64,000 nt of DNA from an uncultured Draconibacterium sp. (GCF_963677565.1 NZ_OY781981.1:1054001-1118000), one strand, 5' to 3'; shown: positions 23,578 to 33,125, counted from the first letter of the stretch. A program made the numbers and translations. The notes: generated from the letters alone by a model not told the origin.

Positions 23578-25677
23578 ATGAAAAAAATCAATTTTCTGCT
23601 TGTCTTCATTTTAGTGATTGCAGGCTACGCAAACGCCCAAAATATCAGGGTAATAACCGACACCACCCAGGCGAACGATATTTTAATCGACGAGATTACC
23701 GTTAAATCGGCAAAAGAACTTCCGCGAGTAAAGGACGTTCCGGCATCGATTTCGCTTATTTCGGCACGAATGATCGCCAACGACGAAATCACCAGTCTGG
23801 CTGATATTTCATCGAAAGTACCCAACTTTTTTATGATGGATTACGGTTCGAAACTACAATCGCCGGTGTTTATCCGCGGTATTGGTTCGCGCCTTGGTTC
23901 GCCATCGGTTGGATTGTACGTTGACAATGTGCCGTATTTTGAGAAAACAACTTTTGGTTTCGACTTTTTCGATATCGACCGAATTGAAGTACTACGCGGT
24001 CCGCAAGGAACGTTGTACGGACGAAATACTATGGGCGGAATCATCAACGTATTCAGTAAATCGCCGCTTTATTTCGAAGGCACAAACATGAACCTGTCGG
24101 CCGGGACACACGGCTATTACAACGTAAATGTTAACCATTACAACAAAATCAGCGATAAAGTTGGCTTTTCGTTGAGTGGAAATTACATGGCTCATGACGG
24201 TTATTTTACGAACGAATTTGATGGAGATCCGGCAGATGACCAGTACTCTTTCAGCCTTCGCGGGCGACTGGTTTGGAAGATATCTGACCAACTAACTTTG
24301 GAAAATATTGCCACTTACGAAAACAGCGAGCAGTACGGATTTCCGTATGCCGTTTATAATACCGAAACCAACACTGCAGGGAAAATTAATTACAACCAGG
24401 CAAGTAGCTATAAACGCGATTTATTCTCGGACGGATTGATTTTTAAATACCGCACCGACGATTTTGAACTGACATCGACAACCAGCTACCAGTATTATGA
24501 TGGTGTTATGGCGGTTGACCAGGACTTTACAGCCGACTCGGTTTACTTTTTCGAAATTGGCGATAACCAGGATATGTGGTCGCAGGAATTTGTGGCAAAA
24601 TCGATAGCAAACGAGCGTTACAACTGGTTATTCGGGGCTTATGGTTTTTACCAGACTATGGACCAAAAAACCTTTGGCGACCTGTACCGCTCGAATATGC
24701 AACAGGATATCAGAAGTAAGTTCGATATTTCAGGTTTTGCGCTTTTCCACCAATCAACGATAAACAACTTTTTGATTGAAAAACTGACTTTAACTGCCGG
24801 AATCCGACTCGATGTTGAGAAAGACAAACTGGATTATTCAATGGCCATGTCAGTTGGTGGAGGACCGTGGAATACATCAATTTCAGAAAATTACGAAGAA
24901 ACATTCACGGAAATTCTTCCGAAAGTGGCTTTAAAATACGAGTTCAGCAATGAATTCAACACATACGCAACAGTATCGAAAGGATATAAATCGGGTGGAT
25001 TCAACACCAACTCATCGGTAGATTTGGAAAACCGTTCGTACGATGCCGAGCAAAGCTGGAACTACGAGTGGGGATTTAAATCGTCGTCGGCAAACCACCG
25101 TTTGTATTTTGATGCTGCCTTGTTTTACATCGACTGGCAAGACCAGCAAATTGACGTACCGGTTCCGGGAGGCCGCGGAAACATGAAAACCAACGCCGGA
25201 GAATCGGTTAGTAAAGGAGTGGAACTGTTTGTGAGAGCACGCCCGGTAGATAACCTGGAAGCAACGATTGGTTATGGTTATACAAAGGCCACCTTCTCGG
25301 ATTATGTGGTTAGCGACGAACTGAATTACAACGACAATTATATTCCTTACGTACCTCGCTCGACGGTTAATGCCAGCATCAACAAAACCTTTGAGTTCAA
25401 GAACAGTTTCCTGGAAAAAATGGTTGCTCATCTTTCTTACCGCGGAGTTGGAAAACACTATTGGGATTTAAACAATACCTTGTACCAGGATTATTATGGT
25501 TTGGTTGACGCCAAAGTATCTTTTTTCTCGGGTAAATTTCAGTTTGATATATGGGCGAAGAATATTTTGGATACCTCGTACAATTCCTATTATTTTGAGA
25601 TTTCATCGCTTCAAAATGCTTATACCCAGCTGGGAAAACCTGCAACAGCGGGCGTAAATTTGAAGGTAAACTTCTAA
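23578..25677 (+). CDS. TonB-dependent receptor (iron complex/porphyrin type)
   Basis: With the start at 23578 (MKKINFLLVFILVIAGYANAQ, a signal peptide) the protein has 699 residues; an ATG at 23557 would spoil the signal. The plug domain (DVPASISLISARMI, SPVFIRGIGSRLGSPSVGLYVDNVPY, VLRGPQGTLYGRNTMGG) is of the classical siderophore/vitamin type. It lacks the carboxypeptidase-like extension of SusC-like proteins. The barrel closes with GVNLKVNF. It is followed immediately by an RhtX/FptX-like permease and hemN-hemG-hemH, so an iron chelate, heme or porphyrin is the likely cargo. Confidence 0.88.
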   Translation: MKKINFLLVFILVIAGYANAQNIRVITDTTQANDILIDEITVKSAKELPRVKDVPASISLISARMIANDEITSLADISSKVPNFFMMDYGSKLQSPVFIRGIGSRLGSPSVGLYVDNVPYFEKTTFGFDFFDIDRIEVLRGPQGTLYGRNTMGGIINVFSKSPLYFEGTNMNLSAGTHGYYNVNVNHYNKISDKVGFSLSGNYMAHDGYFTNEFDGDPADDQYSFSLRGRLVWKISDQLTLENIATYENSEQYGFPYAVYNTETNTAGKINYNQASSYKRDLFSDGLIFKYRTDDFELTSTTSYQYYDGVMAVDQDFTADSVYFFEIGDNQDMWSQEFVAKSIANERYNWLFGAYGFYQTMDQKTFGDLYRSNMQQDIRSKFDISGFALFHQSTINNFLIEKLTLTAGIRLDVEKDKLDYSMAMSVGGGPWNTSISENYEETFTEILPKVALKYEFSNEFNTYATVSKGYKSGGFNTNSSVDLENRSYDAEQSWNYEWGFKSSSANHRLYFDAALFYIDWQDQQIDVPVPGGRGNMKTNAGESVSKGVELFVRARPVDNLEATIGYGYTKATFSDYVVSDELNYNDNYIPYVPRSTVNASINKTFEFKNSFLEKMVAHLSYRGVGKHYWDLNNTLYQDYYGLVDAKVSFFSGKFQFDIWAKNILDTSYNSYYFEISSLQNAYTQLGKPATAGVNLKVNF

Positions 25678-25678
25678 A

Positions 25679-26902
25679 ATGAGAAATAGCGAAATAAAAA
25701 AATATTATACACTACTGAGCCTCTATTTGGCGCAGTCGATCCCGATGAGTTTTTTCTCTACGGTGATCCCCGTGATCATGCGGATGGAAAACTATTCGCT
25801 GGAATCCATCGGTTATATCCAATTAATAAAACTGCCGTGGATTCTGAAAATGCTGTGGGCGCCGCTGGTGGATAAAACCAGTAAAAACAAACGGCACTAC
25901 CGCCGCTGGATCATCATGTCGGAGGCATTTTATGCATTGATAATTATGAGCATCGGGTACTTAAACCTGCAAACCGATTTTACCACCATTATTATTCTGA
26001 TGGTAATTGCATTTACGGCATCGGCGACGCAGGATATTGCCACCGATGCTTTCGCCATTCTTATTCTGAATAAAAACGAACGCAGCTTGGGAAACAGCAT
26101 GCAATCGGCCGGTAGTTTTATCGGAACCATGATGGGAAGTGGAGTTTTACTCATTATCTACCATTATTTTGGTTGGTTATGGTTATTGCGCTCACTTGGG
26201 TTGTTTGTGTTGTTTGCGCTCATTCCGGTGTCGCTTTACAACGCACGAAACGGAAAAAAACTCGATCGTTCAACAAAAAATGTGTCGCCACTGGAGTTTA
26301 TCTACTTTTTCAGGCAGAAAAAAATTGGCGCTCACCTTTTGTTGCTCTTCCTGTTTTATTCAGGAATAATCGGGATTTTAACCATGATAAAACCCTACTT
26401 TGTCGACCTGGGTTACGATATTAAAGAAATTGGAATCATCTCCGGGATATTCGGAACAGCGTGTGGTGTAATAATGACCGTGCCTGCAGGATTTCTGCTC
26501 CGTAAAAAAGGAATTACCAAGGCGGTGTGGATATTTCCGGTAATAAATGTGCTGGTGGCCACTTTCTTTTTCGGACTAACCCATACTAATCATGCCTTGT
26601 GGCTGGTTTATTTGGGTGTAGCGCTGCTTTGGGGAGCTTACGCCATGTCGTCTGTATTTGTGTATACCATGAGCATGCAAGTAGTGCGAAAAGGGCGCGA
26701 AGGAACCGATTTTACCATTCAAATTGTAATTACACACCTCAGCAGCCTTGTTATTGCAATAATGAGCGGAAAAGTAGCCGATGCGCTTACCTACCGCGGG
26801 CTGTTCGCCATAGAAATCGGGCTCGGAATACTTATTCTTGCCCTGTTGCCGTTTATCTTCAGAAAAAGTTTTTACCTGAAGTATGAACAAGAAACCAATT
26901 AA
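25679..26902 (+). CDS. MFS permease of the AmpG/RhtX-FptX type
   Basis: This 407-residue protein has about 12 membrane helices. LAQSIPMSFFSTVIPVIMR at the start and SATQDIATDAFAILIL near residue 115 are typical of the AmpG-related group that includes the single-subunit siderophore permeases RhtX and FptX. Those move a ferric chelate across the inner membrane without an ABC system. The start codon lies one base after the receptor's stop, so the two are probably translationally coupled: receptor for the outer membrane, permease for the inner. AmpG-like muropeptide transport is the alternative, but the context favours an iron or porphyrin ligand. Confidence 0.8.
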   Translation: MRNSEIKKYYTLLSLYLAQSIPMSFFSTVIPVIMRMENYSLESIGYIQLIKLPWILKMLWAPLVDKTSKNKRHYRRWIIMSEAFYALIIMSIGYLNLQTDFTTIIILMVIAFTASATQDIATDAFAILILNKNERSLGNSMQSAGSFIGTMMGSGVLLIIYHYFGWLWLLRSLGLFVLFALIPVSLYNARNGKKLDRSTKNVSPLEFIYFFRQKKIGAHLLLLFLFYSGIIGILTMIKPYFVDLGYDIKEIGIISGIFGTACGVIMTVPAGFLLRKKGITKAVWIFPVINVLVATFFFGLTHTNHALWLVYLGVALLWGAYAMSSVFVYTMSMQVVRKGREGTDFTIQIVITHLSSLVIAIMSGKVADALTYRGLFAIEIGLGILILALLPFIFRKSFYLKYEQETN

Positions 26903-26921
26903 GACTATTTAAATTAGTACT

Positions 26922-28298
26922 ATGAAAGTATCACAGAAGTTAATAGAGAAATACAATACCCCGGTACCGCGATACACGAGTTATCCGCCGGCCAACTTTT
27001 TTTCTCCCGAATTTACTCCGGAAGAATACGTTAAAGTGTTGGAACACTCCAATTCAGAGAATCCACAGAATATTTCTATTTATATTCATATCCCGTTTTG
27101 CCCGAAGATCTGTTATTTCTGCGGCTGTAACACGCACCTTACGCGCGACAAAAACAAAATGGAAGTTTATGTTGACGCACTGAAGAAAGAGATCCGTATG
27201 GTGAAAAAGTTGCTGAGCGACGACCGTAAAGTGTCGCAGGTGCACTGGGGAGGCGGAACACCAAACTCGTTATCAATTGAGTTGGTAGAAGATATTATGA
27301 ATGTGATTCACGAGCTTTTCGAGTTTATTCCGAACCCGGAAATTGCCATGGAATGTCACCCGGCAATGCTCGACCAGGATTACATCGATCGACTGGTTGC
27401 GCTGAAGTTTAACCGCTTTAGCTTGGGAATTCAGGATTTTAATAAAGAGGTCCTGGACAATGTAAACCGCGATCCGTCAATACTTCCCGAGGAAGATTTG
27501 GTGGCCATGATCCGCAGTCATGAAGGTACCAGTGTGAATTTCGATTTTATTTACGGACTTCCGTTTCAGGATGAAGAATCATTTGCCTTAACCATTGAGC
27601 GCGCCATTAGTCTTTCGCCCGATCGTTTGGTTACGTTCTCGTATGCGCACGTGCCATGGGTGAAAAAAGCACAAAAAATTCTGGATGCACGCGGTTTGCC
27701 GTCGGCAACTAAAAAGCTGGCCATGTTCGAGGTTGGTTATCGTTTGTTGACTGAAAACGGCTACGATGCAATTGGTCTCGACCATTTTGCCCGCCCGGAT
27801 GACGAGTTGAGCATTGCCTTTAAAAACAAAACGCTGCACCGTAATTTCCAGGGTTACTGCACCCGCGAAACTACCGGTCAGGTTTATGCTTTTGGAGCTA
27901 CCGGAATCAGCCAGTTGGAGAATGCGTACGCACAAAATGCCAAGGATACCAATACTTACGTTGACCAGATCAACAGTGGGAAATTTACCATTGAAAAAGG
28001 TTATCAGCTAAATGAAACAGAAAAGATCATTCGCCACGTTATTAACGAGGTAATGTGTAACTACTACATTTCGTGGGAGGAAGCAGCGCAAGTGCTAAAA
28101 ACAACTACCGACGTTATTAAACAAAGTATTGTTTACGACGAGGCATTCCTTGCCGGTTTTGTTGAAGAAGGACTTTTATCGGTTTCAAAAGACAAACTGC
28201 ATGTAAGTAAACAAGGACGGTTCTTTGTACGAAACATTGCTGCCAGCCTTGATCCGAACATGCGGAATGCAACCTTAAAATTCTCAAACGCACTATAA
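26922..28298 (+). CDS. hemN: Oxygen-independent coproporphyrinogen III oxidase
   Basis: This 458-residue radical-SAM enzyme decarboxylates coproporphyrinogen III to protoporphyrinogen IX without oxygen. YIHIPFCPKICYFCGCN holds Cys60, Cys64 and Cys67 for the [4Fe-4S] cluster plus the extra Cys69 found in true HemN. VHWGGGTPN follows, and the HemN C-terminal domain is present, unlike in the shorter HemW at 39780. The length equals E. coli HemN. It is the first heme gene after the transporter pair. Confidence 0.95.
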   Translation: MKVSQKLIEKYNTPVPRYTSYPPANFFSPEFTPEEYVKVLEHSNSENPQNISIYIHIPFCPKICYFCGCNTHLTRDKNKMEVYVDALKKEIRMVKKLLSDDRKVSQVHWGGGTPNSLSIELVEDIMNVIHELFEFIPNPEIAMECHPAMLDQDYIDRLVALKFNRFSLGIQDFNKEVLDNVNRDPSILPEEDLVAMIRSHEGTSVNFDFIYGLPFQDEESFALTIERAISLSPDRLVTFSYAHVPWVKKAQKILDARGLPSATKKLAMFEVGYRLLTENGYDAIGLDHFARPDDELSIAFKNKTLHRNFQGYCTRETTGQVYAFGATGISQLENAYAQNAKDTNTYVDQINSGKFTIEKGYQLNETEKIIRHVINEVMCNYYISWEEAAQVLKTTTDVIKQSIVYDEAFLAGFVEEGLLSVSKDKLHVSKQGRFFVRNIAASLDPNMRNATLKFSNAL

Positions 28299-28303
28299 AA
28301 ACC

Positions 28304-29662
28304 ATGCAAAAAAACCAACTAAACATTGCCTTAATTGGGGCAGGACTAACCGGACTTACTACAGCTTATTACCTTAAAAAATTTGGTTTTAAGGTAACGG
28401 TTTTTGAAAAAAAAGATCATGCGGGAGGAGTGATTCAAACGCATCGTAAAAATGGTTTTGTTTTCGAATCGGGGCCAAATACCGGCTCGATGGGCCAGGA
28501 AGAAGCTGCCGAGCTTTTTGAAGATTTGGCAGATGACTGTACGCTTGAATACGCCAACAAAAGTGCCGAAGCACGCTGGATTTGGATGGGCGGCAAGTGG
28601 CACGAAATGGAGATGGGCGGCGTAAAAGCCATCACCACTCCCCTTTTTACCTGGCACGACAAATTCCGGATTTTGGGTGAGCCTTTTCGTAAACCGGGAA
28701 CCGATCCGAACGAAACAATAGCCCAAATGGTGCGTCGCAGAATGGGAAAAAGTTTTTTAAGAAATGCTATTGATCCTTTCCTGTCAGGCGTTTATGCAGG
28801 CGACCCTGAAAAACTGGTAACACGTTTTGCTTTGCCTAAACTTTACTGGCTGGAGCAAAATTACGGCAGTTTTATCGGTGGAAGTATCAAACAAAAAAAA
28901 GCCCGCAAAAAGGAACCGCCACGAAAAGCCAATCGACAGGTATTTTCGGTTGAAAACGGACTGGACAACCTGATAAAAGCACTGGTAAAAAATATTGGCG
29001 ACAAAAATATAAAACTGGGTTGTAAAAATCTGGACATTAAAAATACAGGTAATCAGTATTTTACCATTGATGGAGAATCATTTACACATGTTATTTCAAC
29101 AGTAGGATCGCATGCTTTGGAAAATCTTCTTCCTTTCTTACCGAAAGAGAAAATGCAGGCCATTGATAAAATGGATTACGCCAAAGTGACACAGGTTGTG
29201 CTTGGTTTTAACAAGTGGGAAGGTATTCCTATCAACGCATTTGGCGGACTGGTTCCTTCGGCTGAAAAACGCGATGTGCTGGGTATTCTTTTGCCGGCAT
29301 CGTTCCTGAAAAACCGGGCGCCGGAAAATGGTGCTTTGCTTTCCGTTTTTATGGGCGGCATAAAAAAGCCGGAAATGTTCGAATATTCCGATGAAAAAAT
29401 AAAAGAAATTGCCGAGCGCGAAGTACGCGAAATGATGGGCCTCGATAGTTATGAGCCCGATCTTTTGGAGATTTTCCGTTATCCGCATGCCATTCCGCAA
29501 TACAGTTTCGAAAGCGAAGAAAAAGTACAAGCCATAAGCGATTTGGAAACCGAATTTAAAGGGCTGACATTGGCCGGAAATATGCGCGACGGAATTGGAA
29601 TGGCGGACCGGATAAAACAAGGAAGAACTATTGCTAACCAATTTGCAACAGATTATTTATGA
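28304..29662 (+). CDS. hemG: Protoporphyrinogen oxidase (HemY/PPOX type)
   Basis: This 452-residue FAD enzyme oxidises protoporphyrinogen IX to protoporphyrin IX. The N-terminal GAGLTGLTTAYYLKKFG and FEKKDHAGG bind the ADP part of FAD. ESGPNTG lines the substrate pocket, and the C-terminal AGNMRDGIGMADRIKQGR is the second FAD motif. It is the PPOX/HemY family, which uses oxygen, in an operon with oxygen-independent HemN. The start is 6 nt after hemN and its stop overlaps hemH by 4 nt. Confidence 0.93.
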   Translation: MQKNQLNIALIGAGLTGLTTAYYLKKFGFKVTVFEKKDHAGGVIQTHRKNGFVFESGPNTGSMGQEEAAELFEDLADDCTLEYANKSAEARWIWMGGKWHEMEMGGVKAITTPLFTWHDKFRILGEPFRKPGTDPNETIAQMVRRRMGKSFLRNAIDPFLSGVYAGDPEKLVTRFALPKLYWLEQNYGSFIGGSIKQKKARKKEPPRKANRQVFSVENGLDNLIKALVKNIGDKNIKLGCKNLDIKNTGNQYFTIDGESFTHVISTVGSHALENLLPFLPKEKMQAIDKMDYAKVTQVVLGFNKWEGIPINAFGGLVPSAEKRDVLGILLPASFLKNRAPENGALLSVFMGGIKKPEMFEYSDEKIKEIAEREVREMMGLDSYEPDLLEIFRYPHAIPQYSFESEEKVQAISDLETEFKGLTLAGNMRDGIGMADRIKQGRTIANQFATDYL

Positions 29663-30675
29663 AGGCGAAAACAGCTGTTTTGTTGATGAACGTTGGTAGT
29701 CCTGACAAACCAACCGTTCCGGCGGTTCGAAAATACCTGACCGAGTTTTTAAACGACGAACGTGTGATTGATCTTCCGTACATGCTTCGGAAATTTTTGG
29801 TGAACGCGATTATAATTCCGTTCAGGGTTAAAAACTCAACCAAATTATACCAGCAGTTGTGGACGGAAAAAGGTTCGCCATTGATTTATATTTCGGATGA
29901 GTTAAAACAAAAACTTCAGGATGAACTAGGCGATGATTACGAAGTTTTTATGGGAATGCGTTACGGAAATCCGGGTTACAAAGCAGCTTTGGCAGACATC
30001 AAAAAGAAAGGTTTTGAGAAGCTGATTTTGCTGCCGTTGTTTCCACATCATGCCATGTCAACCACTGAAACATCGCTGGTTGCAGCTCAAAAGGAAATAA
30101 AAAAACAGGGAATAAAAGCAGAGGTAATTGAAATTGGTCAATTCTACGAGGATTCAAAATTTATCGATGCATTTGCCGAGCGAATTCAACAATACAAGCT
30201 GCAGGATTACGATCACATTATTTTTTCTTACCACGGTTTACCTAACCGGCATCTGGAAAAGTGCCATCCGGGAATTACGGTGGAAAATTGCAGCTGCCAA
30301 AATGCAATGCCGGAACACGGAACTTTGTGTTATCGCGCTACAGTTTACGAAACTTCGCGTTTGTTGGCGGCCAAATTAAACCTGCAACCCGAGAATTATT
30401 CTGTAGGTTTTCAGTCACGATTGTCGAAAAACTGGTTAACACCATTTACCGATGAACTTTTGGGAGAAAAACTGGCAGAAGGTAAAAAGAAAATACTGAT
30501 AGCCGCACCGTCGTTTGTTACCGATTGCCTGGAAACAACGCTGGAACTTGGCGTGGAATATGGCGAAGAATTCCTTGAAAAAGGAGGCGAAAAGCTGCAA
30601 TTGGTTGATAGTTTAAACACCGAAAAAAGCTGGGTAGAAACACTTGCCTACCTGGTTCGCAAAAGCATTTCATAA
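29659..30675 (+). CDS. hemH: Ferrochelatase with an internal four-cysteine segment
   Basis: This 338-residue enzyme inserts Fe2+ into protoporphyrin IX. LLMNVGSPDKP at the N-terminus, YHGLPNRHLEK (active-site His near 195) and the C-terminal ETTLELGVEYGEEF (acidic residues handling metal) define the family. An insertion between them carries Cys202, Cys211, Cys213 and Cys224, spaced as in metal or [2Fe-2S] binding. Some bacterial ferrochelatases are known to hold a [2Fe-2S] cluster with internal cysteines. The ATGA overlap with hemG indicates translational coupling. Confidence 0.94.
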   Translation: MKAKTAVLLMNVGSPDKPTVPAVRKYLTEFLNDERVIDLPYMLRKFLVNAIIIPFRVKNSTKLYQQLWTEKGSPLIYISDELKQKLQDELGDDYEVFMGMRYGNPGYKAALADIKKKGFEKLILLPLFPHHAMSTTETSLVAAQKEIKKQGIKAEVIEIGQFYEDSKFIDAFAERIQQYKLQDYDHIIFSYHGLPNRHLEKCHPGITVENCSCQNAMPEHGTLCYRATVYETSRLLAAKLNLQPENYSVGFQSRLSKNWLTPFTDELLGEKLAEGKKKILIAAPSFVTDCLETTLELGVEYGEEFLEKGGEKLQLVDSLNTEKSWVETLAYLVRKSIS

Positions 30676-30686
30676 AATCAGAAAAT

Positions 30687-30956
30687 ATGCACAGTTACGA
30701 GTGGCATCTATTATACACCTGTGTGGCAACCTTTGTGGTTTGCCTGCCTTTTGGCTACCTGCGCGGAGGTTTTCGAAAACTATCGTTTTGGTGGTTCGTA
30801 GCCATTCATGCACCGGTTCCGTTGATTATTTTAATCCGTAAATTTTTCGACATACAACTAAGCTGGAGCCTAGCTCCCTTTCTCTTTGGAAGCTTTTTCC
30901 TTGGCCAGTTTGTTGGACGTAAAATCTACGCATTAAAACCCTGGAGACGAAAATAG
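30687..30956 (+). CDS. Small three-helix membrane protein
   Basis: This 89-residue protein has hydrophobic helices at about 8-25, 33-50 and 60-78 and a basic C-terminus (YALKPWRRK). It starts 11 nt after hemH and ends the operon, 9 nt from the convergent aldehyde dehydrogenase gene. I know no named family for it. Position suggests a role tied to heme synthesis or use at the membrane, which is inference. Confidence 0.65.
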   Translation: MHSYEWHLLYTCVATFVVCLPFGYLRGGFRKLSFWWFVAIHAPVPLIILIRKFFDIQLSWSLAPFLFGSFFLGQFVGRKIYALKPWRRK

Positions 30957-30965
30957 ACCGACCGG

Positions 30966-32330
30966 TTATTTTACAAAAACGGTTTTCACATTCATAAATT
31001 CCTTGATTCCGTGCACCGAAAGTTCGCGGCCAAATCCGCTGGTTTTTATTCCGCCAAATGGTAAACGTGGGTCCGATTTCACGAAATCATTCACAAAACA
31101 GGCACCGGCTTCCAATTCAATTTCGGCAATGTGCTCACCCTTTTTCAGGTTCTTGGTAAACACCGCTGCTCCCAATCCAAAAACAGTATCGTTGGCCACG
31201 CGAATGGCTTCTTCCTGGTCTTTAACTTTTATTACTGATGCCACCGGGCCAAACAGTTCTTCTTCGTAGGCCGGCATTCCGGGTTTTACATTCTCCAAAA
31301 TGGTTGGCGGATAAAAAGCACCTTTACGATGTGGTATTTCTCCTCCAATAATTACTTCAGCACCTTTGTTCACCGAATGAATAACCTGCTGGTGTAACTC
31401 GTCACGAAGATCTTCTCGTGCCATTGGCCCCATTGTACTTTCCTCGTCGAACGGATCGCCAAAATGTGCGGCATTCATTTCATGAGTAAAAAGTTCCAGA
31501 AAGTACGGATAAACGGTTTCCTCAACAATAAAACGTTTGGCACCAATACAACTTTGTCCGGCATTTAACAGGCGGCCTGCAGCACATGTTTTTGCTGCCA
31601 TTTCCAAATCGGCATCTTTTAAAATCAGGTACGGATCGCTACCACCCAGTTCCAGTACACATTTTTTTAACTCAGCTCCTGCAAGTGCCGCAACACTTTT
31701 TCCCGCCTCTGTACTTCCGGTAAGACTAACGCCTTTTATTGCTTTGTGCTTTATTACATTTTCAACCAGTGTGCTGTCAATCAACAGCGAGCGAAATACG
31801 TTTTCAGGAAAACCAGCCTCGCGAAAAATTTCTTCGATTGCCACTGCACATCCGGGAACATTACTGGCATGTTTTAACACTGCTGTGTTACCCGCCATTA
31901 ATGTTGGCGCTGCAAACCGAAACACCTGCCAGAAAGGAAAGTTCCAGGGCATTACACCCAAAATTGTTCCCAGCGGCTGATAAGAAACATACGATTTGCT
32001 TGCCTGCGTAGCTATAATTTCGTTTTCGAGAAATGATTCGGCATTGGCTGCATAATATTCACAAACCCAGGCGCACTTTTCAATTTCTGCAATTCCTTCG
32101 TTTTTTACTTTTCCCAGTTCCAGAGCCATTAACAAGGCCAGTTCTTCTTTTCGGCTTCGTAAAATACTGGCTGCATTTTGCATCAACTGTCCCCGGTGAT
32201 GAAAGGAAGTGCTTCTCCAGTGATGCCAGATCTTATCTACTGAATTTATAATTTTTTCAACGCCTTCTTTCGAGTGTTTTTGATAGGTTTTTACTATTTC
32301 GTTTGTTACCGGATTAATCGATTTTAGCAT
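30966..32330 (-). CDS. Aldehyde dehydrogenase, succinate-semialdehyde dehydrogenase-like
   Basis: With the start at 32330 (MLKSINPVTNE) this is a 454-residue NAD(P)-dependent enzyme. PWNFPFWQVFRFAAPTLMAGN, SLTGSTEAGKSVA (cofactor loop), ELGGSDPYLIL (catalytic Glu) and GQSCIGAKRFIV (nucleophilic Cys) are all present. It is closest in motif style to the short YneI/Sad-type succinate-semialdehyde dehydrogenases, but other aldehydes are possible. It appears monocistronic. Confidence 0.88.
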   Translation of the reverse strand: MLKSINPVTNEIVKTYQKHSKEGVEKIINSVDKIWHHWRSTSFHHRGQLMQNAASILRSRKEELALLMALELGKVKNEGIAEIEKCAWVCEYYAANAESFLENEIIATQASKSYVSYQPLGTILGVMPWNFPFWQVFRFAAPTLMAGNTAVLKHASNVPGCAVAIEEIFREAGFPENVFRSLLIDSTLVENVIKHKAIKGVSLTGSTEAGKSVAALAGAELKKCVLELGGSDPYLILKDADLEMAAKTCAAGRLLNAGQSCIGAKRFIVEETVYPYFLELFTHEMNAAHFGDPFDEESTMGPMAREDLRDELHQQVIHSVNKGAEVIIGGEIPHRKGAFYPPTILENVKPGMPAYEEELFGPVASVIKVKDQEEAIRVANDTVFGLGAAVFTKNLKKGEHIAEIELEAGACFVNDFVKSDPRLPFGGIKTSGFGRELSVHGIKEFMNVKTVFVK

Positions 32331-32440
32331 AGTGAGATTCTTTGTTTGCAACTTTTAAAAGTACAAAAAACATTTTATGATTTTTAGGTATCCTGAAGTT
32401 TTTAAACACCTCCCAACCTCCGCAAAGAGGAGGAACGATT

Positions 32441-32465
32441 CTCCTTCAGGGGATTCATAGGGGGT
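32441..32465 (-). repeat. CCCCTGAAGGGG-type interspersed repeat, second copy
   Basis: CTCCTTCAGGGG followed by ATTCATAGGGGGT is the reverse complement of a diverged copy of the element at 6268-6295. A neighbouring hairpin, CCTCC/GGAGG near 32417-32433, belongs to the same C/G-rich block in an otherwise AT-rich gap. Confidence 0.5.
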
Positions 32466-32494
32466 CAGGTATGTTCTCATAAAATACGTTAAAT

Positions 32495-32525
32495 AAAAAA
32501 AGCAACCTCGTAAAAAGATTGCTTT
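32495..32525 (-). terminator. Intrinsic terminator of the OsmC-family gene
   Basis: AAAGCAA (32499-32505) pairs with TTGCTTT (32519-32525). The minus-strand tail is a T run (32501-32495). It lies 24 nt beyond the stop. Confidence 0.75.
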
Positions 32526-32548
32526 CATATATTTTACAGAATCAAAAT

Positions 32549-32965
32549 TTATTCCACTATTCTTATCTCTGTTTTCATTTCCATGGCCTGACGGTAAACG
32601 GCGCTAACACCGCAGTATTTCTCTTCGGAAAGTTTAACGGCTTTTTCCAGTTTTGCCATCGGAAGATCTTTTCCTTTAAATTGGTATACGATGGTCATTT
32701 TGTTATAGTATTTCGGATGTTCTTCGGTAAGTTCACCTTCTACAATAACGTTAAATGCTTCCAGTTCCACTTTCATCTTTTTTAAGATCATTACTACGTC
32801 AATCCCGGTACAACCGGCCAATGCAGTAAGCATTAATTTCTTGGGACGCGGTCCTAAATCGCTTCCACCCACTTCTTCCGTGGCGTCGATAATTACTTCG
32901 TGTCCATCCATATCGGCTTTGAAAGCCAGCTTGTCGGTCCAGGCCATATCTACTACATGCTTCAT
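32549..32965 (-). CDS. OsmC family protein
   Basis: This 138-residue protein has an OsmC/Ohr-like fold. The two redox cysteines are visible in LTALAGCTGIDVVMIL (near 52) and EKYCGVSAVYRQ (near 118), with GPRPKKLML between. Family members reduce organic or fatty-acid hydroperoxides with a thiol donor; several Bacteroidota members are annotated only as OsmC-like. It is divergent from the Crp/Fnr gene, with a perfect -7 box in the shared gap. Confidence 0.88.
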   Translation of the reverse strand: MKHVVDMAWTDKLAFKADMDGHEVIIDATEEVGGSDLGPRPKKLMLTALAGCTGIDVVMILKKMKVELEAFNVIVEGELTEEHPKYYNKMTIVYQFKGKDLPMAKLEKAVKLSEEKYCGVSAVYRQAMEMKTEIRIVE

Positions 32966-33005
32966 AACATCCTTATTTTAAATTGCTTTACATTACATTT
33001 GCACA

Positions 33006-33013
33006 CAAATATA
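33006..33013 (-). promoter_or_regulatory. -7 promoter element of the OsmC-family gene
   Basis: On the minus strand this reads TATATTTG, a perfect TAnnTTTG box 40 nt upstream of the ATG at 32965. No matching TTTG at -33 was found. Confidence 0.4.
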
Positions 33014-33125
33014 CAACATCTAACTATCTATATAAATAGTTTTTCGAATAATGCAGATAATTGTATTTTTAAGGCAAAATTAAATAAAGGTTATTCAAGT
33101 ATTAAACGTATAATCAGATCAGGAA

